64,000 bases of DNA from Parapedobacter flavus (lineage in GTDB: Bacteria > Bacteroidota > Bacteroidia > Sphingobacteriales > Sphingobacteriaceae), in NCBI RefSeq assembly GCF_035818675.1, contig NZ_JAYKZZ010000004.1:248001-312000 (forward strand), in the 5' to 3' direction. Shown here one piece after another: positions 42,626 through 51,479 of this stretch (positions within the stretch are counted from its first letter, which is position 1; each line of letters begins with the position of its first letter). The notes beneath the pieces were generated by a model that made no database searches, was not told the origin of the DNA, and was given only the letters and a program-made list of their open reading frames with translations. Both the position numbers and the translations under genes were made by a program.

Positions 42626-43150
42626 GTAAGAATGAATAGCATGGGTATTCGGCCCGAACGCGTTTGGTTTGTACAACCTCTTATTTGGTTTACCCGAATC
42701 GCTATTCGGTTTATGCAACCCCTTGTAGGGGTTAGCCTCTCCGTACTTGGGTATGGCCTGGCACGTATTCGGTTTGGACGAATGCATATCGGGTTTGGGC
42801 AAATGCATATAGAGGTTGGACAAATCCATGTAGGGGTTACGCCTTCCGTACTCCGGTATGGGCTGGCACCTATCCGGTTTGAGCTGGCACCTATCCGGTT
42901 TGGGCGAATGCATATAAGGGTTGGGCTAATCCATATAGGGGTTAGGACTTCGGCACTCCGGTATGGGCTGGCTCCTATCCGGTTTGGACAACCCCATGTA
43001 GGGGTTGGGCGAATGCATATAGGGATTGGTCAAATCCATATAGGGGTTAGGCCCTCCGTACTTGGGTATGGGCCGGCACGTATCCGGTTTGAACGAAACC
43101 ATGTAGAGGTTGGGCAAATCCATGTAGGGTTTAGGCAAATCCGTATAGGG
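42626..43150. repeat. 21-bp minisatellite with 105-bp higher-order repeat (five units of five)
   Basis: From 42647 to 43150 the sequence is 24 head-to-tail 21-bp units, for example GTTGGGCAAATCCATGTAGGG, with no spacers. Units recur in a fixed order of five, so that GTTAGGCCCTCCG-type units begin at 42731, 42836, 42941 and 43046, exactly 105 bp apart. A decayed fifth block, including a weak first unit, starts near 42626. Because 21 is divisible by three, the plus strand is open through 42476-43246 and parts of the minus strand are open too, so the reading frames are not evidence for coding. The array fills most of the gap between the AraC and FN3 genes. It is not CRISPR: adjacent units differ by substitutions and there are no spacers. 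Confidence 0.95.
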
Positions 43151-43251
43151 ATTATGGAGGCCGTTGCGCCACGGGGCCCTCCATGCACTTCACCATCCAC
43201 AGAGACCTGGGCCGACATAACTTCATTATTAACATTAAAATTTTAACGATC

Positions 43252-43866
43252 ATGTCAATGACAATCTACAATTTCAAAAACTTTTCAGACACCCAGTTAG
43301 ACACGGAGGCTGAAAACGTATTTACAAAGATGACCGGGAACGCCAGTTTCCCAACCCCCACACCGGAACTCACGGTGCTGGAAACCGATCTGGAGGAATA
43401 CCGTGCCGCGTTGGCTGAAGCTGCGCTGGGCGACCGTTACCGGGTGGAAGTTAAAAACCAAAAGCGCGCGCAATTGGAGTTTACATTGCGGGGTTTAGCC
43501 CTCTATGTTGAGCAGGTTGCCGCCGGCGACAGGGCCATTATCCTGAGTGCCGGCTTCGGCGTTCGGAAACCTGCAGAGGGCGCTGGCAACATGCCGGACG
43601 TTGCCGACTTCCGCGTGAAGTATAATACGCCGGGTTCGGGTATGGCCCATTTGAGCGTGAAGTACCAGCGCAACGTGCGCCTATACTGGTTTGAGCACCG
43701 GCCGGTGGGAACGGAAGAGTGGACCACCACCATGGCAAGCCATTCGCGCGTGACGCTGGAAGGGCTCGAAAGCTATCAGCAGTACGAGTTCCGTGCGGCC
43801 TACGTGGGTAGCGGTGTCAATCCGACCCCGCATTTCAGTGAAACGCTGACTACCATTATCCTTTAG
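43252..43866 (+). CDS. Fibronectin type III-like protein of unknown function
   Basis: A 204-residue protein without a signal peptide. The first half is helical (FSDTQLDTEAENVFTKMTGNASFPTPTPELTVLETDLEEYRAALAEA), a layout shared by a family of similar-length Bacteroidota proteins. The C-terminal half resembles an FN3 fold (YNTPGSGMAHLSVKYQRNVRLYWFEHR, then YEFRAAYVG). Function unknown. The start ATG at 43252 is chosen because the upstream frame extension runs back into the minisatellite flank. Two hairpins at 43874-43940 terminate it. Confidence 0.75.
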   Translation: MSMTIYNFKNFSDTQLDTEAENVFTKMTGNASFPTPTPELTVLETDLEEYRAALAEAALGDRYRVEVKNQKRAQLEFTLRGLALYVEQVAAGDRAIILSAGFGVRKPAEGAGNMPDVADFRVKYNTPGSGMAHLSVKYQRNVRLYWFEHRPVGTEEWTTTMASHSRVTLEGLESYQQYEFRAAYVGSGVNPTPHFSETLTTIIL

Positions 43867-43873
43867 TGGGAGG

Positions 43874-43940
43874 GGGCACCTTGCCGGGTGCCCTGAAAAG
43901 TGCCGGGCTGTTTCCTTCAGGGGAGAAAGCCCGTTTTTTT
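43874..43940 (+). terminator. Hairpin plus Rho-independent terminator after the FN3 gene
   Basis: A 7-bp hairpin GGGCACC / GGTGCCC (43874-43893) is followed by CGGGCT / AGCCCG (43904-43933) and then seven T residues (43934-43940). This ends the FN3-like gene before the converging gene at 43942. Confidence 0.82.
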
Positions 43941-43941
43941 A

Positions 43942-45033
43942 TTAGAATGAATACCCCATCCAGTGGTTCAGGTAGTTAACCAACGCCTCCTTGAATTGGT
44001 GTGCGGAACGCTCGCGTATCGCGGCATTGTTTCGCACGTTGATTCCCGGCGTCTCTATTTGGATGGAAATGATGTTATCGTCGAAACCGATGGTCTTGCC
44101 TTTTTGAATGGTGCCGTATTTCCGGGTGCAATACCCGCCGTTGAAGTAGGGCCTTCGCTTGGGTTCGCCGTTCGATGTCGATCCGAAGAGGTGTTCGTCC
44201 CTTTCAAGGTGTGTCATCTTATCGCTGGGCACAGCGATCACACCTTCCGCTTCGAGCAGACCGCCGAAACTGTTGGCCCCCCGTATCAATTCCGAAAACG
44301 GAACGTCCGGATGCGCTTTTGAAAGGTAGAAAATGCTGGATGAATCCGCCAAATGATCCAGGTACGCATCGTCTTGAGTAAGCGAATAATTGGATATCCC
44401 ATACCCCACGTCTACCTGGAAGATATACCTGCTCTTTGTTTCCTCGCCGGTTAACACGGAGGTATATGCCTCTTCCTGCTGATATCGGTGCGCATGGCCA
44501 TGTATATCTAAAAACAAGGCGCCATTGCCACCTTGACGGTTTTTAGCCAGGGTGTTTCTGGCGAGGAGCAACAGCTCGTGGTAACTGTGATACGTTTTTA
44601 TGGCTTCCGGATCGGTGTAGCGTTCATGAAGCTTGTCGGGATAGGTGTTGGGATCCACTCTTTTGCGATGGATGGCATTGACCATCACCCATGGTTTCAT
44701 TTGGGTATCTTTTTCAAAAAGCATGGCAATCGCTTCCGCGAATGGCCCGGTGTGGATGTCACGGCCGGTTGTCCCCGTCTCGGGGATTTCCGGGCTCCCT
44801 TTTTCTACGCCATCATGTGGAACCCCCAAGAGTAATGGGCTGCCCATGTCGCCCACAATAAGATAAACATAATCCTTATATCCGCGAATGGTATCGCCAG
44901 CGTAATAGTCCACGCCTTTATAGTGCAGATTCGAAGGGTTGTCTTTTTTATGCCGGGCGGTAGCTGTTTCAAGGGCAAATGCGCCGGAGAAGGTTAAAGA
45001 AAGGATAATAAAAAAGAGGATATGGTTCTTCAT
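43942..45033 (-). CDS. Secreted N-formylglutamate amidohydrolase-like protein
   Basis: A 363-residue exported protein (signal MKNHILFFIILSLTFSGAFA). It has motifs of the N-formylglutamate amidohydrolase family: GVPHDG near residue 74, NAIHRKRVDPN, and LDIHGHAH, plus the strand SIQIETPGINVR near the C-terminus. The histidines and the DxHGH motif suggest a metal-dependent amide hydrolase. Secreted family members are rare in the literature I know, so the substrate is likely different from N-formylglutamate. It lies alone between the FN3 gene and PorP/SprF. Confidence 0.72.
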   Translation of the reverse strand: MKNHILFFIILSLTFSGAFALETATARHKKDNPSNLHYKGVDYYAGDTIRGYKDYVYLIVGDMGSPLLLGVPHDGVEKGSPEIPETGTTGRDIHTGPFAEAIAMLFEKDTQMKPWVMVNAIHRKRVDPNTYPDKLHERYTDPEAIKTYHSYHELLLLARNTLAKNRQGGNGALFLDIHGHAHRYQQEEAYTSVLTGEETKSRYIFQVDVGYGISNYSLTQDDAYLDHLADSSSIFYLSKAHPDVPFSELIRGANSFGGLLEAEGVIAVPSDKMTHLERDEHLFGSTSNGEPKRRPYFNGGYCTRKYGTIQKGKTIGFDDNIISIQIETPGINVRNNAAIRERSAHQFKEALVNYLNHWMGYSF

Positions 45034-45135
45034 CGGGTAAGTGTACGGTTTTTATGTGGGTTTGACAACTCGGCCCAGTAGTTGGTTACACCATGAATAC
45101 AACCACACGCTTGCAAATATGAGGATCGCGTTGTA

Positions 45136-45156
45136 AATTGCCGCTGTACGGCAATT
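45136..45156 (+). other. Perfect 8-bp hairpin in the leader of porP/sprF
   Basis: AATTGCCG / CGGCAATT with a 5-nt loop lies 9 bp before the start of the PorP/SprF gene. A stem here could affect initiation or stabilise the transcript. No experimental support. Confidence 0.4.
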
Positions 45157-45164
45157 ATAAATCA

Positions 45165-46175
45165 ATGAAACCGAAGATTCCATCAATTGGCATATTACTT
45201 CTTTGGCTTAGCATGGCATCCACGCTGTGTGCGCAGCAGCGCCCGCAGCATACCCAATACATCTTCAACGGATTTCTAATGAACCCTGCCGTCGCAGGCA
45301 TCGAGCGCTATGCCGATGTAAAGCTCGGCGGGCGCAGCCAATGGCACGGCTTGGAAGGGGCACCGCAGACCGCATACCTCTCGGCTCACCTACCGATCGG
45401 TGCCCGGCACATCCAAGATGGTGCCGCCTCTTTCGGGGAGGGGGGCTACAACCCATACAGCCGGGGGTACAGCCATCGGTACCGCGCCTCGGAACCGCAC
45501 CACGGCGCGGGCATTATTTTGCAACACGACCGCGCTGCGCAGTTTGTCCGTACGGACGTGCTGCTGGCTTATGCGTACCACCTGCGCGTTACGGAAACCA
45601 TCAACCTTTCTGCAGGTCTAAACGCCGGGTTATCACAGGTGCGACTGGATATGGCTGGAATCGACGGCGCTGGCGATCCGGTACTGGCTCACTATGCCGA
45701 CAGCCGCACATCGCCCGATCTGGGCCTTGGCCTGTGGCTCTACGGTGCACGCTTTTTTGCTGGCCTTTCTGCCCAGCATCTGCTGGGCAACCCGCTGGCC
45801 TTCTCCGACAATGCCCGGCGCATGGGGGGGTACCAGCAATTTTTCCTCACCGCGGGCTACAAGCTGCACCTGGGCAACGATATGGCGCTGGTACCGTCGG
45901 TGTTGTTCAAACAAATGGCACGTATGCCGTTCGTGGGCGATTATAACCTGAAACTGGCCTTTCGCGACCGTCTCTGGGTGGGTGGCGGCTACCGAAACCA
46001 CGAATCGTTTTCGGCCCTGGCGGGAATCAACATCAGCGCGTTGTTCAACCTGAGCTATTCGTACGATTTCAACACCGGTCCGGTACGCACGCTGGCGCAC
46101 GGCAGCCACGAGGTGGTACTGGGTTTCCTGCTCAACAACCGGTATAAGGTTTACTGTCCGCAGGTGATGTTTTAA
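45165..46175 (+). CDS. Type IX secretion system membrane protein, PorP/SprF family
   Basis: A 336-residue outer-membrane barrel protein: signal peptide (IPSIGILLLWLSMASTLCAQ), then the family signature QRPQHTQYIFNGFLMNPAVAGIERYADVKLGGRSQW, and the later FNLSYSYDFNTG and HEVVLGF strands. SprF-type proteins are needed to secrete and attach partner adhesins whose C-terminal sorting domain is of the gliding type. Such a substrate is encoded at 37804-38742. The ATG at 45165 is chosen; the longer frame uses TTG and would run through the leader hairpin. Confidence 0.93.
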   Translation: MKPKIPSIGILLLWLSMASTLCAQQRPQHTQYIFNGFLMNPAVAGIERYADVKLGGRSQWHGLEGAPQTAYLSAHLPIGARHIQDGAASFGEGGYNPYSRGYSHRYRASEPHHGAGIILQHDRAAQFVRTDVLLAYAYHLRVTETINLSAGLNAGLSQVRLDMAGIDGAGDPVLAHYADSRTSPDLGLGLWLYGARFFAGLSAQHLLGNPLAFSDNARRMGGYQQFFLTAGYKLHLGNDMALVPSVLFKQMARMPFVGDYNLKLAFRDRLWVGGGYRNHESFSALAGINISALFNLSYSYDFNTGPVRTLAHGSHEVVLGFLLNNRYKVYCPQVMF

Positions 46176-46281
46176 CCCGGCAATAAGGCATTCAGAAGGG
46201 CATTGCTCGTGCTGTAGTAACGGTTATCCACATCGCCCGAAAAAATAGTAGCTTTACGCCATCGTTTTGCGAAAGGTAACC

Positions 46282-47064
46282 ATGGAAGAAACGCAACCCA
46301 TCATCAGTATCACCGGCCTCGAAAAATGGTACGGCAGCAAGCATATTCTTAAGGGCATCGACCTCGATATCTATCCGGGCCAAATTATCGGTTACATCGG
46401 GCCGAACGGCGCGGGGAAGTCGACCACCGTGAAAATACTCTGTGGACTCATCGCCGATTTCAAAGGTACGGTGACCGTGGATGGCATCGACCTGCGGGCC
46501 GATGCGCTCGCCGTAAAAGCCAAGATCGGATACGTGCCCGAAAATGCAGAACTTTATGATGTGCTCACCCCGCTGGAGTACCTCGACTTCGTGGGGAAAC
46601 TGTACGGCATGGAGGCGCTGACAATCCGCAGTCGCGCAGAACGCTTGTTGGCCAGCTTCGGCCTCGGTGATCGGCTGCATACACGCATGGATACGTTTTC
46701 TAAAGGCATGCGGCAGAAGGTGCTGCTCATCGCGGGGATCATCCATAACCCGCGCATCATCATGCTCGATGAACCACTGGCGGGCTTGGATGCCAATGCC
46801 GTTATCACCGTAAAGGAAATGATATCCCTGCTGGCCAAAGAAGGGAAAACCATTTTCTACTGTTCGCACATGATGGACGTGGTCGAGAAAATTTCCGACC
46901 GTATCCTGCTCATCAATGATGGCGCGATTGTGGCCGATGGAACGTTTGACTCCCTGAAGCACGAACATGGTGAAACCTTGGAACGCGTTTTTTCACGGCT
47001 TACGGGCCGGGCGGATGCCGATAATGATGCTGCTCAGATCATTTCGGCCCTTGATGAACAATAG
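46282..47064 (+). CDS. ABC transporter ATP-binding protein
   Basis: A 260-residue ATPase with Walker A (GPNGAGKST), the Q-loop region, the signature FSKGMRQKV, Walker B (IIMLDEPLAGLD) and the H-loop CSHMMDV. The order and the paired permease that follows 12 bp later indicate an export-type complex of the ABC-2-like class. The frame opens further upstream only through a TTG; the ATG at 46282 fits the family. Substrate not predictable. Confidence 0.93.
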   Translation: MEETQPIISITGLEKWYGSKHILKGIDLDIYPGQIIGYIGPNGAGKSTTVKILCGLIADFKGTVTVDGIDLRADALAVKAKIGYVPENAELYDVLTPLEYLDFVGKLYGMEALTIRSRAERLLASFGLGDRLHTRMDTFSKGMRQKVLLIAGIIHNPRIIMLDEPLAGLDANAVITVKEMISLLAKEGKTIFYCSHMMDVVEKISDRILLINDGAIVADGTFDSLKHEHGETLERVFSRLTGRADADNDAAQIISALDEQ

Positions 47065-47076
47065 TACGGAAACCAC

Positions 47077-48765
47077 GTGAATAAACTGATCCTCCGAATC
47101 CTGCTGCTCCCCACGTTCCTATGGAAACACTTGGGTGTCGATCTCGAAAAACTCCGTTTGATTCTGCAGGTCAAACTGGAGATGGATAAACGCAGGCCGA
47201 TGATGGCCTGGCTGGCCGGCGCAAAGAAGAAGCCGTCGAATACAAGTTTCCTGCAGCCCGTTGTGATGATGCTGATGGGGGCCATGCTGCTGGTTTATTA
47301 CTTCATCCTGGACGATGCCTATGTGGCGGGTTCCTTTTATTTTTTCTCGTTGATGTGCGTGTTGGCGTTGATGCTGATCAGCGAGTTTTCGACCATCCTG
47401 CTGGATACGCGCGATCAATTCATCATCGTGCCGCGACCGGTAGACGACCGGACATTTTCGGTGAGCCGTATCCTGCATATCGGTATCCTCCTGCTGGGCT
47501 TATTGACCGGTATCGCTTTGCCCGGCCTGATTTACGCGGTTGTGGTCAACGGCATTATTGCCGGAGCCCTTTTCGTGGTGCAAACGATCATCACCGGCAT
47601 TCTCACCCTGCTCTTGGTCAACCTTTTCTACCTGATGATGATGAAGTGGCTTTCGGCACAGCGGCTGAAGGATACGGTATCGATTTTTCAGGTCGTATTT
47701 TCGGTGGCTATATTTTCATCCTATTATTTGGGTCCGACGCTGCTGCGCAGTGAATGGGTACAGCAACTGCGCATCGAGTCGGCGCCTGCCACGTGGCTAT
47801 TGCCCCCGGTGTGGATCGCTTCGCTCCAACAGCTGGTTATGCCCCCGTTTTCGGCAGGGGTGGTGGTGCTCGGTACGTTGGCCGTGCTGGCCCCGTTGAT
47901 CGCGTTGTGGTTGGTGGTCAGGATATTCGCCGCCGGATTCAATGACAAGCTTGCCGCGATGGCCGGTGGGAGCGATACGGCAGTTACGGTGGCCCATGGC
48001 GCTGCTGCCAAACGGTCCCTTGGCGATAGGCTGGGGACACTGTTTAGCCGGGGCCCGTTGGAAAGCGCCGGGTTTAGCCTCGTGTGGCTCATCACGGGCC
48101 GGTCGAGGGAGTTCAAACAGAAAGTTTACCCCTCGCTAGGCTTTGTGCCGGTATATTTCGTGTTTCTCTTTTTTGTTGGCCGCGGCGACGATGCGGGGAG
48201 CTCAGGCGGTTCACTGATGGACAAATTGGAACAGATGCGCGAGCAAGGCACCTTCATTGTCTTGTTTTACCTGTCGATATTCACGCTGATGACGGTTTTC
48301 CAGTCCATTTCGCAGAGCGAAAGGTTCAAGGCGGCTTGGGTGTACCATGCAGCACCACTACACGCACCCGGCGAGTTGATGGCCGGTGTGCTCAAAGCGG
48401 TTCTCGCCAAGTTTTTCTATCCTTATATTACCTTGTTGATTGTCATCGGTATCCCACTGATGGGTATCGGGATCATCAATGACGCCCTGCTTGCCGCTGG
48501 CATCGGCAGTATCGAGGCGTTGTTGATCGCGCTGTTCATGACCAAGGCATATCCGTTTTCACAGCCTGTTAAACAGGGCGGCGGACGGTTTGTCGTGTCG
48601 CTGCTGCTGACGGGGTTTGTTGGCCTGCTGGGGTATGTCCATTATTTCTTCGCTGCAAATGAGGGGCTCGTTTGGGGGATAGCGGTGATGGCGTGGGTTT
48701 GTTTTCTTATCATGATGAGGTTCTTTAGAAAGGAACGGTGGGAGAGTTTGGTAGTGGTTGATTGA
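47077..48765 (+). CDS. ABC transporter permease (large multi-spanning exporter subunit)
   Basis: A 562-residue GTG-initiated membrane protein with about 12 hydrophobic segments (for example VVMMLMGAMLLVYYFILDDAYVAGS, LLGLLTGIALPGLIYAVVVNGIIAGALFVV, LMGIGIINDALLAAGIG). The long soluble N-terminus (residues 1-60) and central loop match ABC-2-type exporters with undefined substrate. It is co-transcribed with the ATPase upstream. A T-rich hairpin region follows. Confidence 0.9.
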   Translation: MNKLILRILLLPTFLWKHLGVDLEKLRLILQVKLEMDKRRPMMAWLAGAKKKPSNTSFLQPVVMMLMGAMLLVYYFILDDAYVAGSFYFFSLMCVLALMLISEFSTILLDTRDQFIIVPRPVDDRTFSVSRILHIGILLLGLLTGIALPGLIYAVVVNGIIAGALFVVQTIITGILTLLLVNLFYLMMMKWLSAQRLKDTVSIFQVVFSVAIFSSYYLGPTLLRSEWVQQLRIESAPATWLLPPVWIASLQQLVMPPFSAGVVVLGTLAVLAPLIALWLVVRIFAAGFNDKLAAMAGGSDTAVTVAHGAAAKRSLGDRLGTLFSRGPLESAGFSLVWLITGRSREFKQKVYPSLGFVPVYFVFLFFVGRGDDAGSSGGSLMDKLEQMREQGTFIVLFYLSIFTLMTVFQSISQSERFKAAWVYHAAPLHAPGELMAGVLKAVLAKFFYPYITLLIVIGIPLMGIGIINDALLAAGIGSIEALLIALFMTKAYPFSQPVKQGGGRFVVSLLLTGFVGLLGYVHYFFAANEGLVWGIAVMAWVCFLIMMRFFRKERWESLVVVD

Positions 48766-48769
48766 TGTT

Positions 48770-48923
48770 TTTTTCTTTCGTTATCGCGTTTTTCTTGTCG
48801 AGGTGACTTCTTCTTACTTTTTTTCGTGCTTTCCTCGTAGAGGTGAATTCTTCTTGCTTTTTTCGTCGCTGAAGCGACTTTTTTTCCGCTCTTTTGTCGC
48901 TAAAGCGACTTCCTTTCTTTTTT
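48770..48923 (+). other. Pyrimidine-rich hairpin array after the ABC permease
   Basis: This T/C-dominated stretch repeats a pattern of CGAGGTGACTTCTTCTT-like segments and small dyads. Dyad GTCGCT-GA-AGCGAC (48865-48878) is followed by seven T residues and behaves as an intrinsic terminator for the ABC operon. A second copy, GTCGCT-AA-AGCGAC, sits at 48896-48909. The array ends where repeat element B begins. No ORF of interest is present. Confidence 0.6.
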
Positions 48924-49588
48924 CCGCTCTATGCCGCGGGGGCATGTTACTTTATTCGCTATTTCGTTTAGCTTTAACGGTGCTCATGCTTTCGCTACAC
49001 TCAGGTTGAGGCACCAAAAGTAACCAAAAGTGCTCGGCTTGCCTGCTCCGTTGCAACCCGTTGCCGCATGCGTTGCAGCAAACCGAAGCCACCCCCATAC
49101 ACCAACCCACCCCTTCGTTCGTCGGTTCGCTGGATGTACGGTGGCTTCGCCCGGTATACGGGTGGGGCATGCATGGCTGCCGGTTGCTGCCTCCGCAGGC
49201 TAGGCCGTCCGCGTTCGGATGGTATCTACGGATGGCTTCGCCATGGGTATGATGATGGGAGTCTGTGGTAGCTCCGTCTGGATGCTGGTAGTAACGTCCG
49301 TTCGGAGGTAGGATCGGCCTCGGCGCAGTTGGACGTGCAGGCCGTGGTGGTGCGTTGCAGCAACGATGGGGTACCCACTCAAACAAGCGGAACCCCGCCA
49401 TCGGGTAGGCCATTAGCGCTGGCGGCCTAGGGTTCGCGCCATTGCACCAGCGCGCAGCCGGAACGACAAATGCGGCACAGCCTTGATTCTTTGGTTCTTT
49501 CTCATCCAAGGAGAAAGAACAAGCCCTGTCGCGGCCAGCGACGGAAAGCCTTGCGGCCAGCGACAAAAACCCCCTCGCGCAGCGAGCA
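48924..49588 (-). repeat. Interspersed repeat element, copy B (inverted relative to copy A)
   Basis: The reverse complement of this 665-bp segment is homologous to 31524-32104. The end modules 49588-49298 and 49065-48924 are well conserved. The interior is unrelated apart from short motifs and is about 80 bp longer than in copy A. The minus strand contains one long open frame (235 codons), part of which is shared with copy A, but the frame is interrupted in A. It fills the spacer between the ABC permease and the DUF6377 regulator. No gene is credible here. Confidence 0.88.
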
Positions 49589-49688
49589 GTAACTAAATAA
49601 AACAGATGCAACCAGTTTTTTATAGCTTTCGCGTATATTTCGCTAGCTTTGCCCTTCATAGCAACTTGCCGACCAATTGGTAGTAAAG

Positions 49689-51308
49689 ATGAAAAGACTT
49701 TTATTCGCCCTCATTTCGTTAGTAAGCTCCTGCACGTTCGCTTTTGCAAATGGAGAGAAGGCCGAAATCGATTCCCTCTTGCAGGTATTGGATAAAACCA
49801 TTGCGAAACGCGCCGTCTATATAACGGAAAAGGAACAGAAAATCGACGGGATAAAGCGGAGGCTCCAACGGGAGCAGTCGTTAGAAAAACGGTTTCACTT
49901 AAACAACGAGCTGATCGCCGAATACCAGTCGTTTATATGCGATTCCGCATTAGCTTACATCAACCGGAATATCCAGTTGGCCAATGAGTTGAATAACAAG
50001 GAGTTTATCGATGAGAGCAGATTGCGGTTAGCGTTTGTGCTGTCGATATCCGGCTTGTTTACCCAAGCGTTCGAAATTTTCGACACCATCGAATTCGATC
50101 AGTTACCACACCATTTGAAGGTGTATTATTGCTGGGGTTATATCCGATATAATGAAAACCTGATCAAATATACAGACAATCCGAAATACGACCGGGTGCA
50201 CTTCGAAGCGATTAGCCGGTGCCGCGATACGCTGATGAACCTGCTCGGCAAAGATTCGGATATGTACCTGAAAGAAAAGTCGTTCAGGCTGAAGGCGGAA
50301 GGTGAATTTGAAAAATCTGCCGAGATCCAATTGGCGCTATTCAAAAATGAGCCGGTCGATTCCCATGGCTATGCCATGTCGGCGATGGGATTATCGATGA
50401 TCCATAAGGCGCTCGGAAATCAACTGCTCCAAGAAAAATACCTGCTGCTTGCTGCCATAACCGATGTTCGGCTGGCCGTAAAGGAAAACGAATCGCTATT
50501 GAATTTGGCGATGTACTTGCACGGTAAAGGGGCGGTAGACCGGGCTTACAATTATATCCAGGCAGCGCTTAAGGATGCCAATTTTTACAACTCGCGGTTC
50601 CGGAATGCGGTGATTGCACGGACGCAACCAATCATTGAGGCGACCTATCTGGCCAAAATCGAACAACAGCGAAGGAACTTACGGTCCTACGCGCTGGCGA
50701 TCAGTGTTTTCCTGATTGTCTTGATTGTTACGTTATACTTCCTTTATAAACAGATCAAAACGGTATCGAGGGCAAGGAGGAATCTCAACACCATTAATGG
50801 CCAACTGATAGCGACCAACCACCGATTGGATGAGGCAAACCTGATACGGGAACGTTATATCGGGTATTACATCAACCAATGCGCGGTATATCTTGATAAG
50901 TTGGATGAGTTCCGTAAAAACGTGAGCAGAAAGATCAAGGCCGGGCAACTGGACGAACTGCAAAAGCTGAGCGCATCTACCACCACCCTCGAAAAAGATG
51001 CACACGAGCTCTACACCGACTTTGACAGTACCTTCCTGGAGGTTTACCCGGATTTCGTGGCGGAATTTAATGCGTTGCTCAGGGAAGACGAACGGTACGT
51101 GCTCAAGAAAAACCAATTGAACACGGAGCTGCGCATTTTCGCGCTTATCCGACTAGGCATAACCGACGTCAATCAAATCGCTACGTTTCTACGGTATTCC
51201 ATCCAGACGATCTATAACTACAAAAGCAAAGTGAAAGGAAAAGCCGCCACCGACCCCGACCATTTTGAAGAAAACGTCAAAAAACTGGGTGCGTTCCCTG
51301 TCGGGTAG
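49689..51308 (+). CDS. DUF6377-type transmembrane regulator with C-terminal helix-turn-helix
   Basis: A 539-residue regulator: signal-like N-terminus (MKRLLFALISLVSSCTFAFA), a long helical TPR-type periplasmic region (residues about 25-325) and a transmembrane segment (ALAISVFLIVLIVTLYFLYKQ near residue 340). A cytoplasmic coiled coil follows and the C-terminal HTH is RLGITDVNQIATFLRYSIQTIYNYKSKVKGKA. The DUF6377 family is found beside glycan-use loci of Bacteroidota, where it is thought to sense and activate. It probably controls the SusC/D locus downstream, which starts 171 bp after its stop. The start ATG at 49689 is used; a TTG extension adds four residues only. Confidence 0.88.
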   Translation: MKRLLFALISLVSSCTFAFANGEKAEIDSLLQVLDKTIAKRAVYITEKEQKIDGIKRRLQREQSLEKRFHLNNELIAEYQSFICDSALAYINRNIQLANELNNKEFIDESRLRLAFVLSISGLFTQAFEIFDTIEFDQLPHHLKVYYCWGYIRYNENLIKYTDNPKYDRVHFEAISRCRDTLMNLLGKDSDMYLKEKSFRLKAEGEFEKSAEIQLALFKNEPVDSHGYAMSAMGLSMIHKALGNQLLQEKYLLLAAITDVRLAVKENESLLNLAMYLHGKGAVDRAYNYIQAALKDANFYNSRFRNAVIARTQPIIEATYLAKIEQQRRNLRSYALAISVFLIVLIVTLYFLYKQIKTVSRARRNLNTINGQLIATNHRLDEANLIRERYIGYYINQCAVYLDKLDEFRKNVSRKIKAGQLDELQKLSASTTTLEKDAHELYTDFDSTFLEVYPDFVAEFNALLREDERYVLKKNQLNTELRIFALIRLGITDVNQIATFLRYSIQTIYNYKSKVKGKAATDPDHFEENVKKLGAFPVG

Positions 51309-51397
51309 GTTCTCATGCGTTTACCAATTGCCTCAAATGACCTAGAGGTAAACTTTTGATTAAAAGTATATTATATTTTTAAATCCTAAAAATAACC

Positions 51398-51449
51398 TAC
51401 CAAAGCGCCTACTTGTGCATACAGGTGGGCGCTTTGGTATATACATTTG
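51398..51449 (+). promoter_or_regulatory. Large inverted repeat next to a TAnnTTTG box ahead of the PUL
   Basis: TACCAAAGCGCCTACTTGT and ACAGGTGGGCGCTTTGGTA (51398-51416 and 51421-51439) form a 19-bp stem with two G-T wobbles and a 4-nt loop. The box TACATTTG (51442-51449) follows within 3 bp, 30 bp ahead of the SGNH hydrolase start. A T-rich stretch (TTTTTT) lies further down. The repeat could be an operator for the upstream regulator, or a terminator of it. Both are inference. Confidence 0.6.
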
Positions 51450-51479
51450 CCCTTAACCTTTTTTGATTATAAACATTGA

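Noticed and set aside
42626..43150. CRISPR array
   Set aside because: Repeats are contiguous with no spacers, units vary by substitution, and there are no cas genes in the window.
42476..43246. 256-codon plus-strand ORF through the 21-bp array
   Set aside because: The unit length of 21 keeps any stop-free frame open, so the ORF alone is no evidence for coding. The minus-strand ORFs 42428-42913 and 42926-43138 exist for the same reason.
48952..49659. 235-codon minus-strand ORF in the second repeat copy
   Set aside because: It lies inside the interspersed repeat, the frame is broken in copy A, and the composition (Arg/Pro/Cys-rich) is not protein-like. Treated as part of the repeat.
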